NCBI RefSeq assembly: GCF_050433225.1
Contig: NZ_JBNPXQ010000001.1
Location: 992,001 to 1,056,000 of the forward strand
Length of the DNA stretch: 64,000 nucleotides
Reading direction: 5' to 3'
From: Sphingomonas_D zeicaulis
GTDB lineage: Bacteria; Pseudomonadota; Alphaproteobacteria; Sphingomonadales; Sphingomonadaceae
Shown one piece after another: positions 42,966 to 52,602 of this stretch. The notes beneath the pieces are model-generated. The model did no database searches. It was not told where the DNA came from and was given only the letters and a program-made list of their open reading frames with translations. The stretch's first letter is position 1, and every line of letters starts with the position of its first letter. Position numbers and translations under genes: made by a program.

Positions 42966-43940
42966 ATGATGCGCTGTGGATTCCGATTTCAGCTTGTCTT
43001 TACCGCCGCTGCTGCGCTCATGGCATCGCCTGCGGGTGCCCAGACGCCCGCCGAATGGCGTGCCATCGGCCAATATGGTGAGAAAAGCGCGCCTTTGACT
43101 CTGTTCGAGCGGGATGCGGTACTGTTCGTCGATGGAGCCGGCCATACCGCGGCGCGCCTCACGCGGATCGATGATGGCCGCTATGGGATCGCCGGCGGCG
43201 GCGAACTCGTGCTGGCGAAGCGCGCGGTGCGCCTGAACGGCCGGACGCTGCCTTTCCGTGATTTCGGCGCAGAATCGGAAGCGGCGACGCGCAGCGCGGT
43301 GAAGGCCGATCCGGTTGCGTTGCGCCGTCGCGCGCAGGCGGCGACCCCGCCCGTTCAGGCGGGGCCGTTTTCGCCCGACGATCTCGTCGATCTGACCGGT
43401 GTCGATCCGCGCATCCGCCTCGACATCCGCTATGCCGGCACGAACAACTTCATGGGCATCCCGCTCTACGAGCGCGCCGCTGCCTTCCTCCAGCGCCCTG
43501 CTGCGGAGGCGCTCGGACGGGCGCAGCAGGCTTTGGCCGCCCGCGGCTATGGGCTGATGATCCACGATGCCTATCGGCCCTGGTTCGTCACCTGGATGTT
43601 CTGGGAGGCGACCCCGCCGGAGGTTCATGCGTTCGTCGCGGATCCGGCCAAGGGCTCCCGCCACAATCGCGGCAGCGCGGTGGATCTCACGCTCTATGAT
43701 CTTGGGACAGGCAAGGTCGTCGAGATGCCGAGCCGCTATGACGAGTGGTCGAGCCGATCCTTCGCCAACTTCATCGGAAACACCACGAAGCAACGCGCGC
43801 TGCGCGACCTCTTGCGTGAGACGATGGTCGCCGAAGGCTTCGAGGTCTATCCCGAGGAATGGTGGCACTTCGACCACAAGGACTGGCGCCGCTATGCCAT
43901 TGGCACACGGAGTCTTACAGACCTCGCATCGGGGCGCTGA
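42966..43940 (+). CDS. D-alanyl-D-alanine dipeptidase (VanX-like, M15D)
   Basis: About 324 residues. A signal peptide (FQLVFTAAAALMASPAGAQ) directs it to the periplasm. A beta-rich N-terminal part is followed by the M15 zinc peptidase domain: SRHNRGSAVDLTL supplies His and Asp, and YPEEWWHFDHKDW supplies the catalytic Glu and last His. It would cleave D-Ala-D-Ala from cell-wall turnover. Without a vanHA cluster this is a housekeeping dipeptidase, not vancomycin resistance. Two adjacent ATGs (42966, 42969) follow GGGGAAG. Confidence 0.88.
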   Translation: MMRCGFRFQLVFTAAAALMASPAGAQTPAEWRAIGQYGEKSAPLTLFERDAVLFVDGAGHTAARLTRIDDGRYGIAGGGELVLAKRAVRLNGRTLPFRDFGAESEAATRSAVKADPVALRRRAQAATPPVQAGPFSPDDLVDLTGVDPRIRLDIRYAGTNNFMGIPLYERAAAFLQRPAAEALGRAQQALAARGYGLMIHDAYRPWFVTWMFWEATPPEVHAFVADPAKGSRHNRGSAVDLTLYDLGTGKVVEMPSRYDEWSSRSFANFIGNTTKQRALRDLLRETMVAEGFEVYPEEWWHFDHKDWRRYAIGTRSLTDLASGR

Positions 43941-43950
43941 TCTACCGCGA

Positions 43951-45384
43951 TCAGTCCGAAGGCGTCGCGACCGCCGCTTCCTCAGCCGTCGGCGGTGCCG
44001 GCATTCGGTTCCACGCATCGAGGCTGGCGATCTTGTAGGCCTCCGCCAGCGTGGGATAGTTGAACGTGTTGTCGATGAAGAAGTCGATTGTGCCTTTCAG
44101 GTTGAGCACCGCCTGACCGATGTGGATCAGTTCGGTCGCGCCTTCGCCGATGATGTGGACGCCCAGCAGTTCCCGGCTCTCGATCGCGAACAGCATCTTC
44201 ATCAGCCCGCTGTTGAGCCCCATGATGTGGCCGCGCGAGGTTTCGCGCATGCGAGCGATGCCGGCTTCATAAGCGATGCCGCGGCGCTTCACCTCCTCCT
44301 CTGTCATGCCGATCGTCGAGATTTCGGGCACCGAATAAATGCCATAGGGAAAAAATTCGGGCGGCGGCGGCGGTTCGAGCCCGAAGGCGTGGCAGGCGGC
44401 GAGGCGGCCCTGCTCCATCGAGGTGGAGGCGAGGCTGGGGAAGCCGATCACGTCGCCCGCGGCATAGATATGCGGCACGTCGGTCTGCATCGTCTGCGGG
44501 TCGACCGAGATGCGCCCGCGTTTGTCCGCCTCCAGCCCGATCGCGTCGAGCCCCAGCCGGTCGGTCGCGCCGACGCGGCCGGCGGCGAACAGCAGCACGT
44601 CGCTGACGACGCGGCGGCCATCGGCCAGCCGGCAGACGGTATGATGGCCCTCCGCGGTCACTTCCTCCACCTCTGCACCCAGCCGCAGCCGCACGCCGCG
44701 GTCGCGCAGTTCGTGGGTGAACTCCTCGATCAATTCCTTGTCGATGAAATCGAGGAAGGTGTCGCGAGGTTCAATCAGCGTCACAGCGACGTCGAGCGCG
44801 CTGAAGATCGTGGCATATTCAACGCCGATCACCCCCGCGCCGATCACCGTCAGGCTGCGCGGCAGCTTGGGGATTTCGAGGATCTCGTCGCCATCGAAGA
44901 TCAGTTCATGATCGAACGCGATGTTGTCGGGATGGAAGGGGCGGGTGCCGCAGGCGATCAGGATATGGTCGCCGGTGCATTGCCAGATGTCGCCATCATC
45001 CCCGGTCACATCCACCCGGTGCGGATCGACGAAGCGCGCCTCGCCACGCGCGGTGCGCACGCCGTTGCGGCTGAACTGATGCTCCAGCACCTCGACCTCA
45101 TGGTCGAGGGTCTTGTGCAGCCGCGCCATCAGGTCCGCGGCGGAGATATCCTGCTTCACCCGATAGGATCGGCCATAAAAGCCGCGCTCGCGATAACCGG
45201 AGAGGTTGAGCACGGTTTCGCGCAACGTCTTCGAGGGGATGGTGCCAGTGTGAACCGAAACCCCGCCGACACGACGGCCCTTTTCGATGACGATCACCGC
45301 CTTGCCGAGCTTCGCTGCCTGAATTGCGGCGCGGCGCCCGGCAGGGCCGCTGCCGATCACGATCAGGTCGAAGTGTCGCTGCAT
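43951..45384 (-). CDS. sthA: Si-specific NAD(P)+ transhydrogenase
   Basis: A soluble flavoprotein of 477 residues that moves hydride between NADPH and NAD. FAD motif VIGSGPAGRRAAIQAAKLGK, VHTGTIPSKTLRE in the place of the CxxxxC redox disulfide of related reductases (the family normally lacks it), NAD motif VIGAGVIGVEYATIF, and IHIGQAVLNLKGTIDFF at the C-terminus. Divergent from the ccm operon. Confidence 0.92.
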   Translation of the reverse strand: MQRHFDLIVIGSGPAGRRAAIQAAKLGKAVIVIEKGRRVGGVSVHTGTIPSKTLRETVLNLSGYRERGFYGRSYRVKQDISAADLMARLHKTLDHEVEVLEHQFSRNGVRTARGEARFVDPHRVDVTGDDGDIWQCTGDHILIACGTRPFHPDNIAFDHELIFDGDEILEIPKLPRSLTVIGAGVIGVEYATIFSALDVAVTLIEPRDTFLDFIDKELIEEFTHELRDRGVRLRLGAEVEEVTAEGHHTVCRLADGRRVVSDVLLFAAGRVGATDRLGLDAIGLEADKRGRISVDPQTMQTDVPHIYAAGDVIGFPSLASTSMEQGRLAACHAFGLEPPPPPEFFPYGIYSVPEISTIGMTEEEVKRRGIAYEAGIARMRETSRGHIMGLNSGLMKMLFAIESRELLGVHIIGEGATELIHIGQAVLNLKGTIDFFIDNTFNYPTLAEAYKIASLDAWNRMPAPPTAEEAAVATPSD

Positions 45385-45630
45385 CCATTGGTCTCCATGG
45401 AACTGGCTGGCCGGGCCGAGCGTAACGCCGGGATGTTAAGGGCCAAGGGTGAACCCCCAAAGCACCGGATGGCTCCCGCCTGCGCTGCGACGAGCCGAAC
45501 GTGCGCCCTGTATCGGCGCTTGCCCCGAACGCGCGCTTGGCGCTAGGCAGCCGCTAAGCCCGTCGCATGAATGGGTTGTACCATCGGTCGCTTCCGCTTT
45601 GTACATCAGCCCTCTAGACTTCGCGTCCCG

Positions 45631-46347
45631 ATGCACATCTTCGCCAACCCAGCCCGATTCCTGTCGATCGCCAAGCCGGTCACCCCCTGGCTGACGCTGG
45701 GCGGGTTGCTGTTGATCGCGATCGGCGTCGGTGCCGGCCTGTTCTTCACGCCGCCCGACTATCTGCAGGGCGAAAGCGTGCGCATCCTCTATGTCCATGT
45801 GCCGTCAGCCTGGCTCGGCATGGGCGGATGGACCGGGCTTGCCATCGCCAGCCTCGTCCAACTCGTCTGGCGGCATCCGCTGGCCGGCGTCGCTGCGCGC
45901 GCCACCGCGGCGCCGGGGGCGCTGTTCACCGCGCTATGCCTCGCCACCGGCTCGATCTGGGGGCGACCGACCTGGGGCACCTGGTGGGAATGGGATGGCC
46001 GGATGACCTCGATGCTCGTCCTGCTCTTCCTCTATTTCGGCTATATCGCGCTCGCCAATGCCAGCGAGGAGCGGACCACCGTCAGCCGCGCGACGGCGAT
46101 CTTCGGGCTGATCGGCGCGGTCAATGTGCCGATCATCAATCGTTCGGTGGTGTGGTGGAAATCGCTGCATCAAGGACCGAGCATCACCTTGAAGGGATCG
46201 ACGATCGATGGCTCGATCCTGTGGCCGCTGGCATTCACCGTGATCGGCTTCACCTTGTTGTTTGCCGCGATCGTATTGATGCGGATGCGCGCGATCCTCG
46301 CCGAGGCGCGCGTGGAAGCGCGGATGCGCCGGCTGGCGGAGGCCTGA
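45631..46347 (+). CDS. ccmC: Haem exporter protein CcmC
   Basis: 238 residues with six membrane helices. It takes haem to CcmE in the periplasm for cytochrome c maturation. The haem-handling WWD segment GTWWEWDGRMTSML and flanking HVPSAWLGM / NRSVVWWKSLHQ His are present. The ATG at 45631 gives the family start; codons upstream are not homologous. It is the first visible gene of ccmC-D-E-F-G-H-I; ccmAB are not in the window. Confidence 0.95.
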   Translation: MHIFANPARFLSIAKPVTPWLTLGGLLLIAIGVGAGLFFTPPDYLQGESVRILYVHVPSAWLGMGGWTGLAIASLVQLVWRHPLAGVAARATAAPGALFTALCLATGSIWGRPTWGTWWEWDGRMTSMLVLLFLYFGYIALANASEERTTVSRATAIFGLIGAVNVPIINRSVVWWKSLHQGPSITLKGSTIDGSILWPLAFTVIGFTLLFAAIVLMRMRAILAEARVEARMRRLAEA

Positions 46348-46365
46348 TGCGATGAACCGCACGAT

Positions 46366-46497
46366 ATGAACCACTGGCCATTCATCATCGCCGCCTATGC
46401 GCTGGCGCTGGGCGGCACCGGCGGCATGCTCGGCTGGGCGTGGACTTCCATGCGCCGCGCCGAACGCAAGAGCGATGCCTTGAGGCGTGATCGATGA
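46366..46497 (+). CDS. ccmD: Haem exporter subunit CcmD
   Basis: A 43-residue single-span membrane protein. The hydrophobic helix IIAAYALALGGTGGMLGW is followed by the basic tail RRAERKSDALRRDR. It sits between ccmC and ccmE and overlaps the ccmE start by four bases (ATGA). This is the size and position of CcmD, which stabilises CcmC-CcmE. Confidence 0.85.
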   Translation: MNHWPFIIAAYALALGGTGGMLGWAWTSMRRAERKSDALRRDR

Positions 46498-46952
46498 ACG
46501 CGCGTACGGGAACGATGGCGAAGGCGAAGCACCAACGGCTTGTGCTGATCCTGATCGCGCTTGCCGCGATGATCGGCGCGACCTTGCTGGCGATGTCGGC
46601 GCTCAGCGAACAGGCCGCCTATTTCTATGCGCCGGCGGACATTCAGAAGAACCGCCCGGAGATTGGCAAGGCGATCCGCCTCGGTGGCATGGTCGAACAT
46701 GGTTCGATCAAGCGCGATCCCGATGGAGTCACCGTCCATTTCGTGGTGACCGATGGCTTGGCGAAGACGCCGGTCAGCTTCCGCGGCATCACGCCCGATC
46801 TGTTCAAGGAAGATAGCGGCGTCGTCGCTGAAGGGCGGCTGGATGCCGATGGCAGCTTCGTTGCCGACAATCTGCTCGCCAAGCATGACGAGCGCTACAT
46901 GCCGCCGCAGCTCGACGGCAAGATGCACAAGACGGAGACGCTGGACAAATGA
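46494..46952 (+). CDS. ccmE: Cytochrome c maturation protein CcmE (haem chaperone)
   Basis: 152 residues, with an N-terminal membrane anchor (LVLILIALAAMIGATLLA) and a periplasmic beta-barrel. The haem-binding His is in LLAKHDERYMPPQ. It receives haem from CcmC and delivers it to CcmF/H. Confidence 0.95.
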   Translation: MNARTGTMAKAKHQRLVLILIALAAMIGATLLAMSALSEQAAYFYAPADIQKNRPEIGKAIRLGGMVEHGSIKRDPDGVTVHFVVTDGLAKTPVSFRGITPDLFKEDSGVVAEGRLDADGSFVADNLLAKHDERYMPPQLDGKMHKTETLDK

Positions 46953-48877
46953 TCGCCGAGGCCGGGCTGGCCGCGCTGTGGCTCGCAGCCGCGCTCGCCG
47001 TCCTTCAGCTTATGCTCGGCGCGATCGGGCTGACCGGCGGGCGCGATGCGCTGCTGCCGGCGATCCGTCCGGTTGCGGTAGTGCAGGGCGTGCTGACGCT
47101 CATCGCCTTCCTGCTGTTGATCAAGCTGTTCCTCGATTCAGACATGTCGGTGAAGCTGGTCGCGGCGAACAGTCATTCGGCCAAGCCCTGGCTCTACAAG
47201 TTCGCCGGCACCTGGGGGAACCATGAGGGCTCGATGCTGCTCTGGGTCACCGTGCTGGGTGTCGCGGGCGGCGCGGTGGCGTTGCTCGAACGGCGGGTGA
47301 ATGCACGGATGCTGGCGGCGACGCTCGCCGCGCAGGCCTTTATCGGCATCGGCTTCTTCGCCTTCCTGCTCTTCTCGTCCAACCCGTTCGAGCGGCTGGT
47401 GCCGGCGGCGCGCGACGGGCAGGGGCTCAACCCGCTGCTGCAGGATCCCGGCCTCGCCTTCCATCCGCCCACGCTCTACATCGGCTATGTCGGCATGTCG
47501 GTGGCCTTTTCCTTCGCGGTCGGCGCGCTGCTGACGCGTGAGGTGGGCCCGGCCTTCGCCCGTGCGATGCGGCCCTGGGTGCTGATTTCGTGGATCTTCC
47601 TCACCCTCGGCATCACCGCCGGCAGCTATTGGGCCTATTATGAGCTCGGCTGGGGCGGCTGGTGGTTCTGGGATCCGGTCGAGAATGCCTCGCTGATGCC
47701 ATGGCTGGCGGCGACCGCCTTGCTCCATTCGGTGACCGTTCTGGCAACGCGTGACGGCTTGCGTGCGTGGACGGTGATGCTGGCGGTGGTCGCCTTCTCG
47801 ATGTCGATGATCGGCACGTTCCTCGTCCGTTCGGGCATCCTCACCTCGGTCCACGCCTTCGCGGTCGATCCCGAACGCGGCAGCTTCATCCTCGCGCTGC
47901 TCGCCATCTATATCGGCGGCGCGATGGCGCTGTTCGCGCTGCGCGTGGCGACGGTGAAGGAAGGATCGCAGTTCGAGGCGGTGAGCCGCGAAGGCACGCT
48001 GGTCGTCAACAATCTGCTGCTCTCGGCGATCCTCGGCATCGTCTTCGTCGGCACGCTCTATCCGATCGGCGTCGAGGCAGTGACCGGTGAAAAGCTCTCG
48101 GTCGGTCCGCCCTATTTCAACAGCGCGGCGGGGCCGCTGGCGCTTTTCCTCGTCGTCGTGATGGCGATGGGACCGGTGATGCGCTGGCGGCGCGACCGGC
48201 TGAAGGCGGTCTTGCCGCGCCTCGCGCTGCCGGTGCTGTTGACTGCGGCGATGCTGCTCGCGGTCGTGCTGCTGGCGCCGGGCATCCGCATCCTGCCCTT
48301 GCTCGGGCTGGTGCTTTCGGTCGGCGTCGGCGTCGCCAGCCTTGCGCCGCTGTGGAAGCGCAACCTGCGCCGTACGCCGCTGTTCACTTGGGGCATGGTG
48401 GTGGCGCATCTGGGCGTTGCCGTCGCGCTTGCCGGCATGGCGTGCGAAAGCGCGTTCAACCGCGAGACATTGGTCGCGGCCAAGGTCGGCGACACCGCCA
48501 GCGTCGGCCCCTACAGCGTGAAGCTCAAGGATATTTCGCCGCGCGCCGGGCCGAACTGGACCGCGCTCGAAGCCGAACTCGAGGTCCGCCGTGGCGCGGG
48601 CGCGCCGTTCACCATGCGGCCGCAAGCACGCATGTTCCCCGATCCGCCGACCGCGACCACCGAGGCCGCGCTCGAAACCGCGCTCGACGGCCAGCTTTAT
48701 CTCGTGCTGGGGCCGGAGGATGAGCAGGGCCGCTGGCAGCTCCGGCTGTGGTGGAAGCCGTTCGTGACCTTCATCTGGCTCGGCGGCGGGCTGATCGCGC
48801 TCGGCGGATTGTTGTCGCTGATCGGCCGGCTGGTGCGCGAACGGCGTTCGCGCGCGCCGGAGGAGGCGCTGGCATGA
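46949..48877 (+). CDS. ccmF: Haem lyase CcmF
   Basis: 642 residues with many membrane helices. The WWD domain GGWWFWDPVENASLMPW and haem-contact His are present. It attaches haem to apocytochrome c with CcmH/CcmI. Four-base overlaps at both ends. Confidence 0.95.
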   Translation: MIAEAGLAALWLAAALAVLQLMLGAIGLTGGRDALLPAIRPVAVVQGVLTLIAFLLLIKLFLDSDMSVKLVAANSHSAKPWLYKFAGTWGNHEGSMLLWVTVLGVAGGAVALLERRVNARMLAATLAAQAFIGIGFFAFLLFSSNPFERLVPAARDGQGLNPLLQDPGLAFHPPTLYIGYVGMSVAFSFAVGALLTREVGPAFARAMRPWVLISWIFLTLGITAGSYWAYYELGWGGWWFWDPVENASLMPWLAATALLHSVTVLATRDGLRAWTVMLAVVAFSMSMIGTFLVRSGILTSVHAFAVDPERGSFILALLAIYIGGAMALFALRVATVKEGSQFEAVSREGTLVVNNLLLSAILGIVFVGTLYPIGVEAVTGEKLSVGPPYFNSAAGPLALFLVVVMAMGPVMRWRRDRLKAVLPRLALPVLLTAAMLLAVVLLAPGIRILPLLGLVLSVGVGVASLAPLWKRNLRRTPLFTWGMVVAHLGVAVALAGMACESAFNRETLVAAKVGDTASVGPYSVKLKDISPRAGPNWTALEAELEVRRGAGAPFTMRPQARMFPDPPTATTEAALETALDGQLYLVLGPEDEQGRWQLRLWWKPFVTFIWLGGGLIALGGLLSLIGRLVRERRSRAPEEALA

Positions 48878-49401
48878 AGCGCTGGGTACTTTGGGTGCCG
48901 CTGGCGCTGTTCGTGCTGTTCTTCGGCTTCGTCGGCTACAAGCTGATCAATCCGGGTGACACGCTGATCACCTCCAAGATGATCGGCAAGCCGATGCCGC
49001 GCATGCAGTTGCCGCCGGGTGTTGCCGGTCGCGCCGCCTTCGCAACCGGATCGGTGCCGGGTGGTCGGCCACGGTTGCTCAACGTGTTCGCAAGCTGGTG
49101 CGTGCCCTGCATCGCCGAGGCACCGGTGCTGATGGAACTCAAGCGCCAGGGCATCGCGATCGACGGGGTCGCGATCCGCGATCGGCCGGAGGATGTCGCG
49201 CTGTTCCTCGGCCGCAACGGCGATCCTTACGACCGGATCGGCTCCGACGTAGACGCCAGCCTGCAACTCGCGATCGGTTCGTCGGGCGTTCCCGAGACCT
49301 TCGTCGTCGATAGCCAGGGCATCATCCGCTTCCAGCATATCGGCCCGATCATGCCCCAGGATCTGCCCGACGTGCTGACCGCGCTGGGAGAAGCACGATG
49401 A
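48874..49401 (+). CDS. ccmG: Thiol:disulfide interchange protein CcmG/DsbE
   Basis: 175 residues. An N-terminal membrane anchor (VLWVPLALFVLFFGFVGY) precedes a periplasmic thioredoxin fold with the active site NVFASWCVPCIAEAP. It reduces the apocytochrome CXXCH cysteines. The ATG overlaps ccmF (ATGA). Confidence 0.93.
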   Translation: MKRWVLWVPLALFVLFFGFVGYKLINPGDTLITSKMIGKPMPRMQLPPGVAGRAAFATGSVPGGRPRLLNVFASWCVPCIAEAPVLMELKRQGIAIDGVAIRDRPEDVALFLGRNGDPYDRIGSDVDASLQLAIGSSGVPETFVVDSQGIIRFQHIGPIMPQDLPDVLTALGEAR

Positions 49402-49808
49402 GGACGGCGCTCGCCGCGCTTGCGCTCGCCGCCGCCGCGCCGGTGCTCGGCCAATCGGCGCTGCCCGCGGCCGACCTCGCCAACCGCCAGCTTCCCGATC
49501 CGCAGCAGGAGGCAAAGGCGAAGGCGCTGATGGAGACGCTGCGCTGCCTCGTCTGCCAGGGCCAGTCGATCGCCGACAGCGATGCCGACATGGCGGGAGA
49601 CATGCGCGCGCTGGTCCGTCGCCGCGTTGCCACGGGCGAGGATCCGGAGGCGATCCGCGCTTGGCTGGTCGAACGCTATGGCGCGTGGGTGACCTATGAG
49701 CCGCCGGTCAACGCGGTCACCTGGCCGCTGTGGGTGTTGCCGCTGCTGCTGCTGGCGATGGGCGCGCTGCTGGCGCGCGGACGGTTCAAGCGAAAGGCGA
49801 AACGCTGA
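49398..49808 (+). CDS. ccmH: Cytochrome c maturation protein CcmH (thiol reductase)
   Basis: 136 residues. A signal peptide, then the LRCLVCQGQSIADSDADMA redox motif and a C-terminal membrane helix. It is the short, CcmL-like form. The TPR part is encoded separately by the next gene. Confidence 0.93.
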   Translation: MRTALAALALAAAAPVLGQSALPAADLANRQLPDPQQEAKAKALMETLRCLVCQGQSIADSDADMAGDMRALVRRRVATGEDPEAIRAWLVERYGAWVTYEPPVNAVTWPLWVLPLLLLAMGALLARGRFKRKAKR

Positions 49809-50437
49809 TGGGCTGGGTGATCCTGCTGATCTTCGCCGCGCTCGTCGCCGGCTTGCTGTGGTGGTTCGGGCGCTTGCCCAAGGGTGGCCTCGAATACGTT
49901 GCCGCGGCGCTGCTGCTCGGGGTCGCCGGCTATGCGTGGCAGGGGCATCCCAATCTGCCGGGTAGCCCCGTCCAGCCCGCCACGCCCGATCTGGGCGGCG
50001 AACTGATGGTCACAGCGGAACGGCGCGCGCTGATGGGGCAGTTCAGCGGGGAGGCGCAGTATATCGACACATCCGAAGCGCTGATCCGCAATGGCAGCAC
50101 CGCCAGCGCGGTGGCCATTATGAGCGCGGCGACGCGGAAATATCCCCAGAACTCCGATCTCTGGGTCGGTCTCGGCAATGCGCTGGTCGAACATGGCGGC
50201 GGCGCGATCAACCCGGCGGCGCAATATGCATTCCAGAAGGCGGCGACACTTTCGCCCCAGCACCCGGCACCGCCCTTCTTCTTCGGGCTCGCGCTCGCCC
50301 GCTCGGGCCAGCTCGACCAGGCCGCGACGATCTGGCGCGAACTGCTGGAGCGGACGCCGCCCAACGCCTCGTGGCGGGGCGACCTCGAAAAGCGAATCGC
50401 GCAGGTCGATGGCGAACGGGGTGTGCCGGCACCCTGA
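49808..50437 (+). CDS. CcmI-like TPR protein
   Basis: 209 residues. Two membrane helices (WVILLIFAALVAGLLWWF and YVAAALLLGVAGYAW) are followed by a periplasmic TPR domain (NSDLWVGLGNALVEHGG, PPFFFGLALARSGQLDQAA). It matches the C-terminal TPR part of CcmI/CycH, which holds apocytochrome c for ligation. The start overlaps ccmH (TGATG). Confidence 0.82.
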   Translation: MGWVILLIFAALVAGLLWWFGRLPKGGLEYVAAALLLGVAGYAWQGHPNLPGSPVQPATPDLGGELMVTAERRALMGQFSGEAQYIDTSEALIRNGSTASAVAIMSAATRKYPQNSDLWVGLGNALVEHGGGAINPAAQYAFQKAATLSPQHPAPPFFFGLALARSGQLDQAATIWRELLERTPPNASWRGDLEKRIAQVDGERGVPAP

Positions 50438-50580
50438 TCATTTCGCTGCCACCCCTCGTTGCGCGGCCGAAAACGCCTATATCCAGTGATTGCCGGGCGC
50501 CGTTGCGGGCCGCCCAAGCCCGTGGTAGGGGCGCGCGTCGCTCGCCGCCGGGGGCTCATGGGGCAGGGACTTGATGATAT

Positions 50581-52578
50581 GTGGATGCACCTGAACCATC
50601 CGAAGCGCGTCGCGAAGTGAGTGATCAACCCCAGGATGTGCCAGCCGAGGCTGCGCCGGCCGCCGCCGACGTTGGCGATCCGCACGCGCACCACGGCCAT
50701 GGTCATCGCAACGAAGGGCTGGCCAAGCTCGCGGTCGGCGCGATCGGTATCGTCTTCGGCGACATCGGCACCAGCCCGATCTATGCGTTTCGGGAGACTT
50801 TCGCGGGCCATCATCCGCTCGATCCGGACCGCCTGCACATCTATGGCGTGCTGAGTCTCGTCTTCTGGTCGATGATGCTCGTCGTCTCGATCAAATATGT
50901 CACGATCATCATGCGTGCCGATAACAAGGGCGAGGGCGGCAGCCTCGCGCTGCTCGCGCTCATCAACCGCGTCTCCGGCAACAAGCGCTGGACCGCGCCC
51001 ATCGTGCTGCTCGGCGTGTTCGCGACCGCGCTGTTCTACGGCGATTCGATGATCACGCCTGCGATCTCGGTACTCTCTGCGGTTGAGGGCATCACCACGG
51101 TGGAGAAGGATTTCGCGCCCTTCGTGCTGCCGCTGGCGATGGGTATCCTCGCCGGGCTGTTCGCGATCCAGTCGCGCGGCACCGAAAAGGTCGGGCAGCT
51201 TTTCGGCCCGATCATGCTGGTCTATTTTGTCACGCTCGCGGTGCTGGGCATCGTCCACATCGCCACTGATCCCGGCATCCTGATCGCACTCAACCCTTGG
51301 TACGCGATCCAGTTCTTCCTCAGCGACGGCATCACCGCCTTCCTTGCGCTTGGCTCGGTCGTGCTCGCGGTGACGGGCGCCGAAGCGCTCTATGCCGACA
51401 TGGGCCATTTCGGCCGCAATCCGATCCGGGTTTCCTGGCTGTTCTTTGTGCTGCCCGCGCTGATGCTCAACTATCTCGGGCAAGGCGCGATGATCCTGTC
51501 GCTGAGCCCGGCCGATGCCGCGGTCGCGATCCATAACCCCTTCTTCCTGCTCGCGCCCGAGTCGCTCAGGCTGCCGCTGGTCATCCTCGCGACGTTGGCG
51601 ACGGTGATTGCCAGCCAGGCGGTCATCTCGGGCGCCTTCTCGGTCACTCAGCAGGCGATCCAGCTCGGTTTCATGCCGCGCCTGCGCATCACCCACACCA
51701 GCGCTTCCGCCGCCGGGCAGATCTACATCCCGGTGATGAACTGGGGTCTGATGGTGATGGTGATGGTGCTCGTGCTGAGCTTCCAGACTTCGTCCAACCT
51801 TGCTGCGGCCTATGGCATCGCGGTGACCGGGGCGATGCTGATCGACACCTGCCTGCTTGCGGTGGTGCTGTTCAACCTATGGAAGTGGAACCGGTGGGGG
51901 GCGGTTGCGATGCTCGCGGTCTTCTTCGCGATCGACTTCGCCTATTTCGGCGCCAACCTCACCAAGGTGCCCGATGGCGGCTGGTTCCCGCTGATGATCG
52001 GCCTGATCGCGTTCACATTGCTCACCACCTGGGCCAAGGGGCGCCAGTTGATGATGGCGCGGATGCGCGAGGCGGCGATGCCGATCTCGATCTTCGTCGA
52101 TTCGGCAGCCAATTCGGCGACGCGCGTGCCCGGCACCGCGGTGTTCATGACCTCGTCACCCGATGGCGTCCCGCACGCGCTGCTTCACAATCTCAAGCAC
52201 AACAAGGTGCTGCACGAGCGCGTGATCCTGCTGACGGTGAAGATCGCCGACGAGCCCTTCGTCGAGCAGGAAACGCGCTGCAAGCTGGAGGATCTGGGTG
52301 AGGGCTTCCACCGCCTCATCATCCGCTACGGCTTCATGCAGGAGCCCGACGTGCCAGAGGCGCTCAAGCGCCTCACCGGTTGCGGCCCGGCGTTCAAGAT
52401 GATGGATACCAGCTTCTTTCTCGCCCGGCAGACATTGCTGCCCTCGTCACGCCCCGGCATGGCGATCTGGCGTGAGAAGCTGTTCGCCTGGATGCTGCGG
52501 AACGCCGAAAGCGCGATGGAATTCTTCCGCCTTCCCACCAACCGCGTCGTCGAACTGGGTAGCCAGGTCGAGATCTGA
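50581..52578 (+). CDS. kup: Low-affinity potassium transporter Kup
   Basis: About 665 residues. A charged His-rich N-terminus (HAHHGHGHRNEG) precedes twelve hydrophobic segments beginning LAVGAIGIVFGDIGTSPIYA, the Kup signature, and GDSMITPAISVLSAVEG. A soluble C-terminal domain follows. GTG at 50581 or GTG at 50617 may be the start; neither has a clear ribosome site. Confidence 0.93.
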   Translation: MDAPEPSEARREVSDQPQDVPAEAAPAAADVGDPHAHHGHGHRNEGLAKLAVGAIGIVFGDIGTSPIYAFRETFAGHHPLDPDRLHIYGVLSLVFWSMMLVVSIKYVTIIMRADNKGEGGSLALLALINRVSGNKRWTAPIVLLGVFATALFYGDSMITPAISVLSAVEGITTVEKDFAPFVLPLAMGILAGLFAIQSRGTEKVGQLFGPIMLVYFVTLAVLGIVHIATDPGILIALNPWYAIQFFLSDGITAFLALGSVVLAVTGAEALYADMGHFGRNPIRVSWLFFVLPALMLNYLGQGAMILSLSPADAAVAIHNPFFLLAPESLRLPLVILATLATVIASQAVISGAFSVTQQAIQLGFMPRLRITHTSASAAGQIYIPVMNWGLMVMVMVLVLSFQTSSNLAAAYGIAVTGAMLIDTCLLAVVLFNLWKWNRWGAVAMLAVFFAIDFAYFGANLTKVPDGGWFPLMIGLIAFTLLTTWAKGRQLMMARMREAAMPISIFVDSAANSATRVPGTAVFMTSSPDGVPHALLHNLKHNKVLHERVILLTVKIADEPFVEQETRCKLEDLGEGFHRLIIRYGFMQEPDVPEALKRLTGCGPAFKMMDTSFFLARQTLLPSSRPGMAIWREKLFAWMLRNAESAMEFFRLPTNRVVELGSQVEI

Positions 52579-52602
52579 GGGCCGCGGCGGAGCCGCAAAG
52601 GT

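Noticed and set aside
42966..43940. VanX-like gene as vancomycin resistance
   Set aside because: No vanH/vanA or two-component partners are present, and the protein has a signal peptide. Periplasmic wall-turnover dipeptidases of this family are common in Gram-negatives.
43951..45384. Missing CxxxxC redox pair in the pyridine-nucleotide reductase
   Set aside because: The VHTGTIPSKT sequence without the cysteines is normal for soluble transhydrogenase, so it is not a defect.
45399..45430. GGAAC-N17-CGTA as an EcfG promoter of ccm
   Set aside because: The -10 differs from CGTT, it is 200 bases from ccmC, and the ccm operon is not an expected stress target.
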